DNA from: Nocardia mangyaensis
GTDB taxonomy: Bacteria; Actinomycetota; Actinomycetes; Mycobacteriales; Mycobacteriaceae
Assembly (NCBI RefSeq): GCF_001886715.1
Contig: NZ_CP018082.1
Coordinates: forward strand, 6,944,001-7,008,000
DNA length: 64,000 bases
Reading direction: 5' to 3'
Shown here: piece after piece, positions 1-8,560 of the stretch
Layout: each line of letters begins with the position of its first letter
Position numbering within the stretch: the stretch's first letter is position 1
The notes under the pieces: model-generated
Seen by the model: the letters and a program-made list of their open reading frames with translations, nothing else
Database searches by the model: none
Told to the model about the DNA's origin: nothing
Position numbers and translations under genes: made by a program

Positions 1-2
1 GT

Positions 3-494
3 ACCGGTGGTGCGCCCGCAACACCGGGCGCCACGGACTCGACCGTGGCCGATCCCCTGCGTCCCGGCGCGACCGCCGGCGAACCGACAGGCGCGAACCC
101 GGTGAACGGCACCGAGGCCGGGACACCGGGCAGCACTCCCGGCGCCGGCGAGTCGGGCAGCACTCCCGCCGCGGGCACCCCCGCGCCACCCGGCGACGCC
201 CCGGCGGCCGGACAGCCCGCCACTGGGCAGCCCGCCCCGGCCCCAGCAGGACAGTCACCGGCACCCGCTCCGGCGCCGGGCCCCGCACCCGCTCCGGCGC
301 CCGGCCCGTCCCCTGCTCCCGCACCCGCTCCGGCACCTGCTCCGGCACCTGCTCCCACGCCGACCCGACCACAGGTTCCCACCATCCAGGTGAACCCCGG
401 CCCCCTGATCAACGATCTGGGCGGCGCGGTCGACGACACGATCGAGTCGGGAAGACAACTGCCGGGACAGGTCCTCGGGGGAAACGGTGGCTGA
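3..494 (+). CDS. Pro/Ala-rich C-terminal part of a truncated protein
   Basis: The reading frame is open from the left edge, so only the C-terminal ~163 residues are seen and the start lies outside the window. The segment is low complexity (Pro, Ala, Gly, Thr), with PAPAPG-like repeats over roughly 60 residues and a short less-biased end. Such tails are usual after the membrane segment of actinobacterial exported or Hsp70-like proteins, but no folded domain is visible, so no function is assigned. Its stop overlaps the GTG start of the next gene by 8 bases, which implies translational coupling with the LuxR-type regulator. Confidence 0.6.
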   Translation, partial: TGGAPATPGATDSTVADPLRPGATAGEPTGANPVNGTEAGTPGSTPGAGESGSTPAAGTPAPPGDAPAAGQPATGQPAPAPAGQSPAPAPAPGPAPAPAPGPSPAPAPAPAPAPAPAPTPTRPQVPTIQVNPGPLINDLGGAVDDTIESGRQLPGQVLGGNGG

Positions 495-2988
495 CATCTC
501 CCTCGACACCTTTCCCAACGGCCGCACCGTCTTCCGCGCACTCGACACCGTGGATCAGCAGCCCGTACTGCTCCTGATCCGGGGCCGGGCGGGTACCGGA
601 AAGACGTTCCTGCTCAACGCTGTTCGCACCCATCTCCGCAATCGCGGCATCCCGATCACCGATTCGGTGCGAGACCTCGATGACGGCGACGGCGTGCTCG
701 TCGCCGACAACGTCCACCGCTACAGCGACGATGACCTACGAACCCTGTGCGCGGCAGTCGAATCCGGTCGCCGCTCGGTGGTGCTGACCACCCAGCCGCG
801 CCCACACGACACCCGACTACGCGCGCTGGCAGACGCGGTGTCGCGACACGGCCGCACGGTGGACCTGCGTGCTCTCGGCAGCGCCGACACGGCGACGTTC
901 GCCAGGGAACTCGGCATGGCCGTCTCCCCGCCGCTCGCGCTGCACATCCACCAGCTCACGGCAGGCATTCCCGGCGGGGTGATCGCGGCGCTGTCCGCGG
1001 CCCGCACGGTGCAGCTGGCGAACTGCGTAGCCGCCGTCGAGGCCGCCGTCACCGCGTGGACACGAACGCTGCTGGACACGATGGAGCCGGACCTGCTCGA
1101 CACGCTCGTCATCGCCGCCACCGGAACCGGTCTGGACGCCACCGAACTCACCGAGGTCCTCGGCGTCGACCTCGACTCCGCACACGATTTGATCGACCGC
1201 GCGCGGGCAGGCGCGCTGGTCACCGACGCCGATCTGCTCCTCGCGCCCGCCGTGGGTCCGCTGCGCATCCTGCTCGGCGATCGCCGCTTTGTCGAGGTGC
1301 AGCGCCGCCTGCTGGCCGCGCGCCTGGACGCGGGCCTGCTACGCGACTGCACCGCCCTGTTCCTGGCCGAGTCGGGCGTGCTCGACGCCCGCCTGGCCGA
1401 GTTCCTCTGCCGGACCGCCGAGAAGTCGGGGGAGGCGGCCCGCTATTACGCGGCCGCGGCGGCCGCGGGCACGCCGGTCGAATCGATCGCGGTGCGCTGG
1501 GCCGAGGCCGCCGCCCGCGCGGGCGACTCCGGCACCGCGCTGCGGCTGGTCGAACCGCTGCTCACCGCGGATCGCGTGTCGACCACCGAACTCGTCGCGG
1601 CCGTACGCATCTCGGCGTCCGTCCTCACCCGGCGCGGCCTGGTGGGCCGCGCGGCCGGGCTGTACCGCTGGCTCGGACCCGAACGAATCGGCGCCGACTG
1701 GGCACCGGCCGCGATGGTGCTCACCATGGCCGGTGACATCGCGGGCGCGACGCGCATGGCCGAGGCCGCCCGGCAGTGGCCACCGACCGAAACCGACGCG
1801 GGCCCGCGACTGATCGTCGGCGCGTTCGACGACTCCCTCGACCCGCATGGCGCGGGCACCGGCGCGGCGATCTCCGCGCTCATCCAGGCGGTCAACTCCG
1901 ATGACGGCGACGATCGCTATCTCCCCTGCACCGCGCTCTCGGTCGCCACCCTGCTCTGCCTCGGCACCGGCGAACCAGGACGCGCCGGTGACGCGCTGCG
2001 CCGCGCGGCCGGTAAGGGCGCGAACCACCAGCTGCCGATCCTCACCGCCTGGACCGCACTGCTCGGCGGGGACGAACGGCACGCCGCGAGTACCCTCGCC
2101 GCGATCGACATCCCCGCCCTCGAACCACGCGAGCAACTACTCGCCCACGCACTGGCGGTCGGCCTGGCCCGCCGCAGCGGCGACCACGCGGCGCTGGTGC
2201 GCGCCTGGCAGGCCGCCTGCCCGCTGTTCGACGAGCTGGACGCCGACCTGCTGAGCCTGCTGCCGATCGGAGAGCTGTGGCTGGCGGGCATCCGGCTGCG
2301 CGATGTGCGCCGGATCGAACCGCTCGTCGACGCCGCGCGGGCCCTGCTGCGCGCAGTGGGTCGCGCACCCGCCTGGACCAACTCCTTCCACTGGTACGGG
2401 GTGCAGGCCGCGCTGGCCGGTGCATCGCCCCGCGACCTGTTGCCGCACGCTCACGCGCTCAAGACGGCCGCGGCGGCCGGTGACCGACAGGCCGCCGCGC
2501 TCGCCGACGCCGGTCGCACCTGGGTCCTCGTGCTGCGCGGTCAGGTCGACGCCGCCGAGGTGCAGGCCGCGGTGTCCGCACTGGCCGAACTCGGCCTCAC
2601 CTGGGACGCCGCCCGCCTGGCCAGTGAAGCCGCACTCGCCGTCGGCGATTCGGCCACCGCGACCACCCTGCTCAAACTGGCCCGCTCGGTCCGCGCGCGC
2701 TCCCAGCCGGTGGAACAGCCGCTCCCCGCGGCGCGCGCGCTCGCGCGGACACCGCAACAGCAGACCCCGCCACCCGAAGCCTCGGTGGCGCTCAGCGATC
2801 GCGAACGCGAGGTCGCCGAGCTGGTCCTGCTCGGGCTGACCTATCGGGAGATCGGCGCTCGGCTGTACATTTCCGCGAAAACCGTGGAGCATCACGTCGC
2901 GCGAATCCGACGTCGGATAGGCGCGCGGTCACGATCGGAACTATTGTCAATGCTCCGCGCGATGGGACACGGTTCACTGCTGGTGTGA
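487..2988 (+). CDS. Large P-loop ATPase / LuxR-type transcriptional regulator (IniR-like)
   Basis: This is an 833-residue regulator with a Walker A motif (GRAGTGKT, residues 33-40), a long helical TPR-like middle and a C-terminal LuxR/GerE helix-turn-helix (about 765-833, including LTYREIGARLYISAKTVEHH). The architecture is that of MalT/LAL-type signal-gated activators, in which ATP and a ligand switch the protein on. Rv0339c (IniR) of M. tuberculosis is almost the same length and lies beside Rv0338c, and the homologue of Rv0338c is 5.5 kb downstream here, so orthology to IniR is plausible. No iniBAC genes are visible; they could lie to the left. The GTG start at 487 overlaps the preceding stop, and the gene stop overlaps the next frame, which suggests one operon. 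Confidence 0.85.
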   Translation: MADISLDTFPNGRTVFRALDTVDQQPVLLLIRGRAGTGKTFLLNAVRTHLRNRGIPITDSVRDLDDGDGVLVADNVHRYSDDDLRTLCAAVESGRRSVVLTTQPRPHDTRLRALADAVSRHGRTVDLRALGSADTATFARELGMAVSPPLALHIHQLTAGIPGGVIAALSAARTVQLANCVAAVEAAVTAWTRTLLDTMEPDLLDTLVIAATGTGLDATELTEVLGVDLDSAHDLIDRARAGALVTDADLLLAPAVGPLRILLGDRRFVEVQRRLLAARLDAGLLRDCTALFLAESGVLDARLAEFLCRTAEKSGEAARYYAAAAAAGTPVESIAVRWAEAAARAGDSGTALRLVEPLLTADRVSTTELVAAVRISASVLTRRGLVGRAAGLYRWLGPERIGADWAPAAMVLTMAGDIAGATRMAEAARQWPPTETDAGPRLIVGAFDDSLDPHGAGTGAAISALIQAVNSDDGDDRYLPCTALSVATLLCLGTGEPGRAGDALRRAAGKGANHQLPILTAWTALLGGDERHAASTLAAIDIPALEPREQLLAHALAVGLARRSGDHAALVRAWQAACPLFDELDADLLSLLPIGELWLAGIRLRDVRRIEPLVDAARALLRAVGRAPAWTNSFHWYGVQAALAGASPRDLLPHAHALKTAAAAGDRQAAALADAGRTWVLVLRGQVDAAEVQAAVSALAELGLTWDAARLASEAALAVGDSATATTLLKLARSVRARSQPVEQPLPAARALARTPQQQTPPPEASVALSDREREVAELVLLGLTYREIGARLYISAKTVEHHVARIRRRIGARSRSELLSMLRAMGHGSLLV

Positions 2989-3011
2989 CGGTCCCGGGGG
3001 AGGTAAACGGG

Positions 3012-4148
3012 ATGGCCACCGGAGTCGGCCTGCGCATCGCCGATGACGAGTGCATCGCCGCGGTGGTCACCGAGGACGGCTCGGCGACCTTCGTCGCCCG
3101 CGAATCGGTCCTGCACATGTCCGACGACGGCGACGCCGCGCTCGGCGGTCCGGCCCCGAACGAGCACGCCCACTCCGTCGCCGGGTTCGTCCGCGCGATC
3201 GGCGACCCGGCCGGTGTCGATGTCGACGGCGGCGAGGCCTACCGCGCCGAGGACCTGCTGGCGACGGCGATGTTCTGCCTCATCGACCTCACCACCGAGC
3301 ACCTCAGCGGCCCCGCCGAGTTCTACGCCACGCATCCGGCGCAGTGGTCGCCGGAGATCGTGCGCGGTGTGCGCGAGGCGCTGGACTATCTGGGCCTGAA
3401 GTCGGTGGCGCTGCTCGGCGAGGACGAACTGCCCCAACCCGTTCACGGCGGCGACCCCGGCCGCACCTACGCCACCGCCGCCGCCGAGGCCGCGCTCGTC
3501 GCGGTGCTGGCCACCCCCGCGGGCGCGACCCCGCCCGACCCGATCGTCACCGAGAACTCGCTGGTGGTCACCGATGTCATGCCCGCGCTGGCCACCCCGG
3601 TGGTGACCGCGCAGGCGTACTCGGCCGCCCTGCCGGTGGCGAGCCTGCCGACGAAGTCGATGGACGTGCCGGTCGCCGCCGCGGCGGTCCCCGTCGAAAC
3701 CCCACCGCCCGCTCGCAGCCGGACGCCGCTGCTGATCGCGGCCGCCGCGCTGGTCGGTCTGCTGCTCGGCGCGGTCGCCGTCTCGGTGGCGCTGCGCGGC
3801 GGCGAGCCGGTCACGCCGCCGCCCATCTCGGACGCGCGGACCGAACAGTCCACCGAACCGCCCGCACCGGCACCACTGCCGCCACCACCCGCGCCCGCGC
3901 CCGTCGTCGAATCGACCACGCCCGCACCGGTTGTCGTCCCGACCACCGACGAGCCCCCGGCACCGGCACCGGCGCCGCCACCGCCCGCCGAGGAACCCGC
4001 GCCGGAACCGGAACCGGAAGCCGAACAGACGACCACCGAGGAACAGCCGGACGCCGGGAGCAGCAGCACCACGCGCTCGCCGTGGCCGTTCCGCAACTAC
4101 CCGCCGGACTATCTCCCACCGCCCCTGACGATTCCGGGCACCCGCTGA
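3012..4148 (+). CDS. Membrane-anchored protein with Pro-rich extracytoplasmic tail
   Basis: The ATG at 3012 is chosen because a strong GGGGGAGGT lies 8 bases upstream; a GTG at 2985 would overlap the regulator stop. The 378-residue product has an N-terminal domain of ~150 residues beginning MATGVGLRIADDE, which resembles the first half of actin/Hsp70-type folds seen in actinobacterial Hsp70-like membrane proteins but lacks the full set of phosphate motifs. A linker, one transmembrane helix (about 235-260, rich in Leu/Ala/Val) and a ~110-residue Pro/Glu/Thr-rich tail follow. The arrangement puts the tail outside the membrane. It probably belongs to the operon of the upstream regulator. The role is unknown; a cell-envelope function is inferred. 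Confidence 0.65.
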   Translation: MATGVGLRIADDECIAAVVTEDGSATFVARESVLHMSDDGDAALGGPAPNEHAHSVAGFVRAIGDPAGVDVDGGEAYRAEDLLATAMFCLIDLTTEHLSGPAEFYATHPAQWSPEIVRGVREALDYLGLKSVALLGEDELPQPVHGGDPGRTYATAAAEAALVAVLATPAGATPPDPIVTENSLVVTDVMPALATPVVTAQAYSAALPVASLPTKSMDVPVAAAAVPVETPPPARSRTPLLIAAAALVGLLLGAVAVSVALRGGEPVTPPPISDARTEQSTEPPAPAPLPPPPAPAPVVESTTPAPVVVPTTDEPPAPAPAPPPPAEEPAPEPEPEAEQTTTEEQPDAGSSSTTRSPWPFRNYPPDYLPPPLTIPGTR

Positions 4149-4266
4149 TCTCGGCCGGGTGCACCGTAACCGCGCCCGCCGGACGACCGTGCCTTAGAGT
4201 GATGCGCTGACCGACATGATCGCCCCCGGCGGTGGTTTCGGTCACTCGTGCAGACGAAGGGATTTC

Positions 4267-5628
4267 ATGCGCAAGTTGGTGGCGCGTCGCGCCGCGGTCA
4301 AGGCAGCCTCCGCCGGGTTCGCCGCGACTGTTCTCCTCGCACCCCTGCTCGGCTCCGGTCTCGCCTCGGCGCAACCCGCTGCGCCCGTTCAGCTTCCCGT
4401 GGACGCGCTACCAGCCGAAATGGTGACGGCGCTGTCGCGCGATCTGGGGATGACCCCGACCGAATACCTCGACCGGGCCGCCCGCGCACAGCAGCTGCGC
4501 GACTACGCGAGCGACTTCCGCGCCGAGAATCCCGACACCTTCGCGGGTGCCTGGCTCACGCCGGAGGGCAAGGCCGTCGTCGCCGTCACCAATGCCGACG
4601 CGGGCCGCATCGCCGCGGCCGACGGCTACCAGACCCACCTCGCCCCCATCTCGGCCAACGGCCTCGAGGGCGCACTGATCCAGCTGAGTCAGTGGATCGC
4701 CGCGTTGCCGCGCGAGATCTCCCAGCCGATCAGCTCGATCGCGATCGACGCGCTCAACAGCCAGCTGGTGCTCAACATCGCCAACACCAGTACCGGCCAC
4801 CTGCTGAACCTGCCGACCCTGATCGCCACCATCAAGGTGGTGCTCACCCCCGGCGGCGGCGGTGCCGTGGAGTACCGGCCGATGGGCGGCGACACCTACA
4901 TCACCGCGGCGACCGACCTGCGCGACACCACGCTGCGCGGGGTCGACGTGTGCTCGTTCGGTTTCAACAGCACCGACGCCGCCGGCAACGCGCTCAACAT
5001 CTCCGCGGGCCACTGCAATCCCACCGTCGACGGCGACGGCGCGGCGACGGTCTACTCGCCGAACGTGCGCGACATCCCCAACAGCCCCCAGGTCGGCGCG
5101 TTCGCCAAGTCGGTACTCGGTGGGCCCGCCTCGCTGGACTACTCGGTGATCAAGCTGAACGAGCGCGCGGTGAACGCGGGCATGGATCAGCCCAGGGTGC
5201 GCGGCGCCAACGGCACCACCCTCACCATCACCGGCACCGCCGAACCGGTCACCGGCGCGCCGGTCTGCAAGACCGGCCAGTCCTCCACGTTCACCTGTGG
5301 TTTCGTCTCGGCAGACCGGGTGGAGACCCAGCTGTTCACCGCGGAGGGCGTCAGCAAGACCATCCGCGGCTTCGCCAGCAGTGCCTGCACCCTCGGCGGT
5401 GACAGCGGCGGCGCGATCGTCACCGGCACCCTCGCGCTCGGCATCACCAGCGGCTCCAACGCCGCCGAGGCGCCCAACTGCGCCGAGGCCAACTCCGTGC
5501 TCGCCCCCTACGGCGGCACCGCCACCCTCGGCATCCCGATCCGGCCGATCCTGGCCGATATCGACGCGAGCTCAGGCGGCGGCCTCGGCAGCGGAATCTC
5601 GGTGCGCACCAAGTCGAACGCGGGCTGA
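4267..5628 (+). CDS. Secreted S1-family serine protease (alpha-lytic/streptogrisin type), copy 1
   Basis: The start is the ATG at 4267, preceded by GAAGG at 4256-4260. The product (453 residues) has a basic N-terminus, a hydrophobic core and an Ala-rich cleavage region ending near SAQPA, which is a signal peptide. A pro-region follows, with the alpha-lytic proprotease pattern (MTPTEYLDRAARAQQL). The catalytic domain shows the triad H249 (SAGHCNP), D291 (LDYSVI) and S380 (GDSGGAIV), and Cys residues spaced for disulfides. It is expected to be exported as a zymogen that self-cleaves. It is followed by a paralogue on the same strand 91 bases downstream. The substrate is unknown. Confidence 0.92.
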   Translation: MRKLVARRAAVKAASAGFAATVLLAPLLGSGLASAQPAAPVQLPVDALPAEMVTALSRDLGMTPTEYLDRAARAQQLRDYASDFRAENPDTFAGAWLTPEGKAVVAVTNADAGRIAAADGYQTHLAPISANGLEGALIQLSQWIAALPREISQPISSIAIDALNSQLVLNIANTSTGHLLNLPTLIATIKVVLTPGGGGAVEYRPMGGDTYITAATDLRDTTLRGVDVCSFGFNSTDAAGNALNISAGHCNPTVDGDGAATVYSPNVRDIPNSPQVGAFAKSVLGGPASLDYSVIKLNERAVNAGMDQPRVRGANGTTLTITGTAEPVTGAPVCKTGQSSTFTCGFVSADRVETQLFTAEGVSKTIRGFASSACTLGGDSGGAIVTGTLALGITSGSNAAEAPNCAEANSVLAPYGGTATLGIPIRPILADIDASSGGGLGSGISVRTKSNAG

Positions 5629-5719
5629 GGACGCGCCGGATCGCCGGTCGGACCGGGTGAGCGAAATCTCGTGCCCGGTCCGAGTAGGCATAACCGGTCC
5701 GAGCCCATATAGTTCGATC

Positions 5720-7045
5720 ATGCTCCTGCCACGTCTGGGTCGCACCCCGTCCGCGCGAAGCTCGAGAAGAGCTCGGAAGTCCGTGATCGCCGCTTCGGCG
5801 GCGATTCTGCTGTTCGGCCCCACCATGGCAGTCGCCGAGGCGCAGCCCGAGCCCGCCGTCGACCTGCCCGCGCAGCTGATCGAAGCGGTCACCCGTGATC
5901 TGAAGATCTCGCCCGAGGAGTACCTGCGTCGCGCCGATCTGGCGCAGCAGGTCGCCGCGTTCTCGACCACCGCGCAGCGGCAGTTCCCGCAGGTGTTCGC
6001 CGGTTCCTGGCTGAGCGACTCGGGCAATGCCGTCGTCGCGCTCGCGAACGGCCCCGGCGCCGACCAGGCCCGCGAGGCCGCCGCGTCGGCCGGGTTCGAG
6101 GTGCGCAACGTCGCCAAGAGCGAGTCCACCCTGCGTGGCGAGAAGACCGCGTTCGAGAACTGGCTCGAGACCGCGCCGCCCGAGGTCGCCGCACTGGTGC
6201 GTGGCGTCGTCGTCGACACCGTGAACAACGCGATCGCGGTGCGCGTGGAGCAGGCCGGGCTGCCGCTGCCGAGCTTCATCGACCCGTCCCGCGTCGTCGT
6301 CACCGCACCGCCGGTGGCCGGCGAGCGGATCGAGCTGTCCGCCACTCCCATCGTCGGTGACGGCACCGGCGCGCTGGCCGGCGGCGACGGCTACGCCTCC
6401 GTGCTCGGCCGCAGCTCGCTGCGGTGCTCGCTGGGCTTCAACGGCACCGACCGCGCGGGCAACGTCATCAACATCTCGGCGGGCCACTGCAACCCCGACA
6501 TCGGCACCGCCGGTACCGGTGACGCCGCCGCCGTCTACGAGATGAACGGCGACCGCGCCGGCGCCCAGCTGGGCACCTTCCAGAAGTCGGTGCTCGGCCA
6601 GCAGGACTACTCGATCATCCGGGTCAACGACAATGTCCGCGCCCGCTTCGAGAACAACCTCGTCCGCGTGCCCGGCGCCGCCCCCATCCCCGTCGACGGT
6701 GTCGCCATCCCCGTGGTTGGTGCCCCGGTCTGCAAGTCCGGTGCGCGCACCGGCTTCAGCTGTGGCGTGGTCAACGGTGTCGACCAGACCGTGCAGGTCG
6801 GCGATCGTCAGCTCACCCAGAGCTTCTCGGCCAACATCTGCGCCCTCCCCGGTGACTCCGGCGGCGCCATCGTCACCGGCCGCCTCGCCCTCGGCATCTC
6901 CAGCGCTTCCTCGGTCGCCGACTTCCCCATCTGCGAGATCCCGAACATCATCGGCGCCATCACCGGCGACACCCCCCAGCTCTTCGCCCAGCCCCTGAGC
7001 GTCGTCCTCTCGGACAACCCCGGCCTCGCGGTCCGCACCAACTGA
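5720..7045 (+). CDS. Secreted S1-family serine protease, copy 2
   Basis: This is a 441-residue paralogue of the preceding gene. The frame is open further upstream, but the ATG at 5720 begins a proper signal peptide (Arg-rich, then AASAAILLFGP, ending near AEAQP). The pro-region carries KISPEEYLRRADLAQQ. The triad is H256 (SAGHCNP), D296 (QDYSII) and S380 (GDSGGAIV). The two proteins share layout and motifs throughout and differ most in the pro-region, so this is an old tandem duplication rather than a recent copy. A strong hairpin terminator follows at 7079-7109. A role in extracellular proteolysis or envelope maturation is inferred. Confidence 0.92.
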   Translation: MLLPRLGRTPSARSSRRARKSVIAASAAILLFGPTMAVAEAQPEPAVDLPAQLIEAVTRDLKISPEEYLRRADLAQQVAAFSTTAQRQFPQVFAGSWLSDSGNAVVALANGPGADQAREAAASAGFEVRNVAKSESTLRGEKTAFENWLETAPPEVAALVRGVVVDTVNNAIAVRVEQAGLPLPSFIDPSRVVVTAPPVAGERIELSATPIVGDGTGALAGGDGYASVLGRSSLRCSLGFNGTDRAGNVINISAGHCNPDIGTAGTGDAAAVYEMNGDRAGAQLGTFQKSVLGQQDYSIIRVNDNVRARFENNLVRVPGAAPIPVDGVAIPVVGAPVCKSGARTGFSCGVVNGVDQTVQVGDRQLTQSFSANICALPGDSGGAIVTGRLALGISSASSVADFPICEIPNIIGAITGDTPQLFAQPLSVVLSDNPGLAVRTN

Positions 7046-7078
7046 CCGCGGGGCTCCCCCGGCACTGAGCAGCCTCGA

Positions 7079-7109
7079 AAAGGCCGGTAGCTCGCAGCTA
7101 CCGGCCTTT
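7079..7109 (+). terminator. Intrinsic-type terminator after the protease pair
   Basis: A perfect 14-bp stem (AAAGGCCGGTAGCT with its complement) and a 3-base loop lie 33 bases after the stop of the second protease. There is a short T run only within the stem end, as is usual in high-GC actinobacteria. Confidence 0.8.
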
Positions 7110-7291
7110 CCCGCGTCTGAGCCAGGGTAAGTGTGCCCTCCCGCCCAAGGTCCGGGCCCACCGAAGCCAGGGGCTACCGGCAGCAGGCAGTCACGGACGC
7201 CAGCGGCTGATATCTATCCGATTGTCCGACAGTGCACTCGGGTGCTCAGGCAAATCGTGGCGAGGTAACACTTGTTCACTTGGTGCGAACA

Positions 7292-7331
7292 GCCGAGTGG
7301 CCCGTTCCCGATCGGGAACGGGCCACTCGGC
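7292..7331 (-). terminator. 40-bp perfect palindrome, probable terminator
   Basis: The 40 bases are perfectly self-complementary (centre between 7311 and 7312). They lie 19 bases beyond the stop of the minus-strand gene at 7351. A hairpin of this length at a 3' end is best read as a transcription terminator; a dimer-binding site is less likely. Confidence 0.7.
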
Positions 7332-7350
7332 GAGGGCGCGGAGAAGCTGC

Positions 7351-8100
7351 TCAGTTCGGCTTGCTTCCGTTCATATTCTCGTCGCTCCACTTGCTGGTAC
7401 CGGGCTCAGCTTGGAACGTGCTCAGCAGATCCAGACCGGCGAGACCGAGTGCCGGAGCGCCGAAGGCGATCGTTCCGAGCACGCCACCGATGCCGGCCAG
7501 CGCGACGAAGGTCGGGATCGCCGCAATGCACAGGACGACGGTAGCGCACTGGATGGCGCCGAGCGCCACACCGATCGCGCCACCGATGACGACACCGACC
7601 GCGGTACCGACGAAGCCGCCGATCGCCGTGGCCAGGCCGAACTGGGTGGTGAAGTCGTTCATAGCACGCTGGTTCTCGACCGGCGAGGCGATCGGTTTGA
7701 TCGCCACCGCGTTGACCTCCGTGCCCTGCGGCAGGTTGGCCGGACGCTCTGGGGTCAGTTCCAGGACCGCGCCGTCCTCCTTCACCACCGGCTTCACTGG
7801 GACGTCGATGCCCGCGACCGAGAACTTCATCGGCAGCGTCATCACGACGTCACCGTTGCCATCCTTGACGGTGGCGACCTCAGTACTGATCGGCTCCGTC
7901 GCACCATCCGCGATCTCCTCAACCTCCGAAAGATCGAAGGTTCCCCCGAGGAGCTTCGTGACGACGGTCGTCTCGACCATCTTCACCGAGTACTTGATTT
8001 CCTGAGCCTCGGCGACAGGCTCAGCGTGCGCGGTCCCCAGCGACACCGTCATAGCGCCGATAACCAGTGCGGCAGCCGCAGTGGTCTTACGGAAGTTCAT
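7351..8100 (-). CDS. Secreted hydrophobic protein of unknown function
   Basis: The 249-residue product starts at the ATG at 8100 and has a clear signal peptide (MNFRKTTAAAALVIGAMTVS, cleavage near AHA-EP). The middle (~130 residues) is soluble and beta-rich in appearance, with KYSVKMVETTVVTKL near its start. The last ~90 residues are Gly/Ala/Val-rich with glycine-zipper-like stretches (GGFVGTAVGVVIGGAIG) and two Cys. The family is not recognised; proteins of this layout are common in Nocardia. It could insert into or span the mycolate outer membrane, but that is inference. The gene stands alone, divergent from etfD. Confidence 0.75.
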   Translation of the reverse strand: MNFRKTTAAAALVIGAMTVSLGTAHAEPVAEAQEIKYSVKMVETTVVTKLLGGTFDLSEVEEIADGATEPISTEVATVKDGNGDVVMTLPMKFSVAGIDVPVKPVVKEDGAVLELTPERPANLPQGTEVNAVAIKPIASPVENQRAMNDFTTQFGLATAIGGFVGTAVGVVIGGAIGVALGAIQCATVVLCIAAIPTFVALAGIGGVLGTIAFGAPALGLAGLDLLSTFQAEPGTSKWSDENMNGSKPN

Positions 8101-8560
8101 TAAAGGTTCCCATCCATCAGGTGTGGTACGGCGCGCGATCCGCGACACGCGAGACTCGTCAAGCGGGCACATCCTTGTGAGATGTCCCCTACTTCTCCCC
8201 GAGCAGTGTGAAGACCGGCACAGCAGACAGAACAGGTGGGAGCCTAGTGGACCGAAACCCCTGAAGCCAGAAGCAATCTCGACGAAACTAGTAAGCCTGG
8301 CCTTAGCTCCGTCGCAGATCACGCACGGTTTACGGTGTTAAGCAGCCGACCCAGGAACCCTCCGAGCAACATTTATGTGACATTGCTCACAGGCAAATTC
8401 CAGGTCAAGCCGCAGTAAACAAGGTCAGAGCGCACATGCCGATCCTACGGTGGACACCGGTAGTTACTGGCCGGTAACTTAGTGCCGGTTACGATACGAG
8501 CCAACTGGGTGAGCCCGCTCGCCCATGACCCTCGTGTTGCCTCTAAAGAAAGGTCGCGAC
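8101..8560. promoter_or_regulatory. Divergent intergenic region with a 16-bp near-palindromic operator candidate (8463-8478)
   Basis: This 460-base gap lies between the divergent starts at 8100 and 8561. It contains GTTACTGGCCGGTAAC at 8463-8478, a near-perfect inverted repeat (two mismatched positions) 83 bases upstream of the etfD start. The same TTAC-N6-GTAA pattern occurs twice upstream of fadE5 (26279-26321). No gene or other structure is visible in the rest of the gap. Confidence 0.5.
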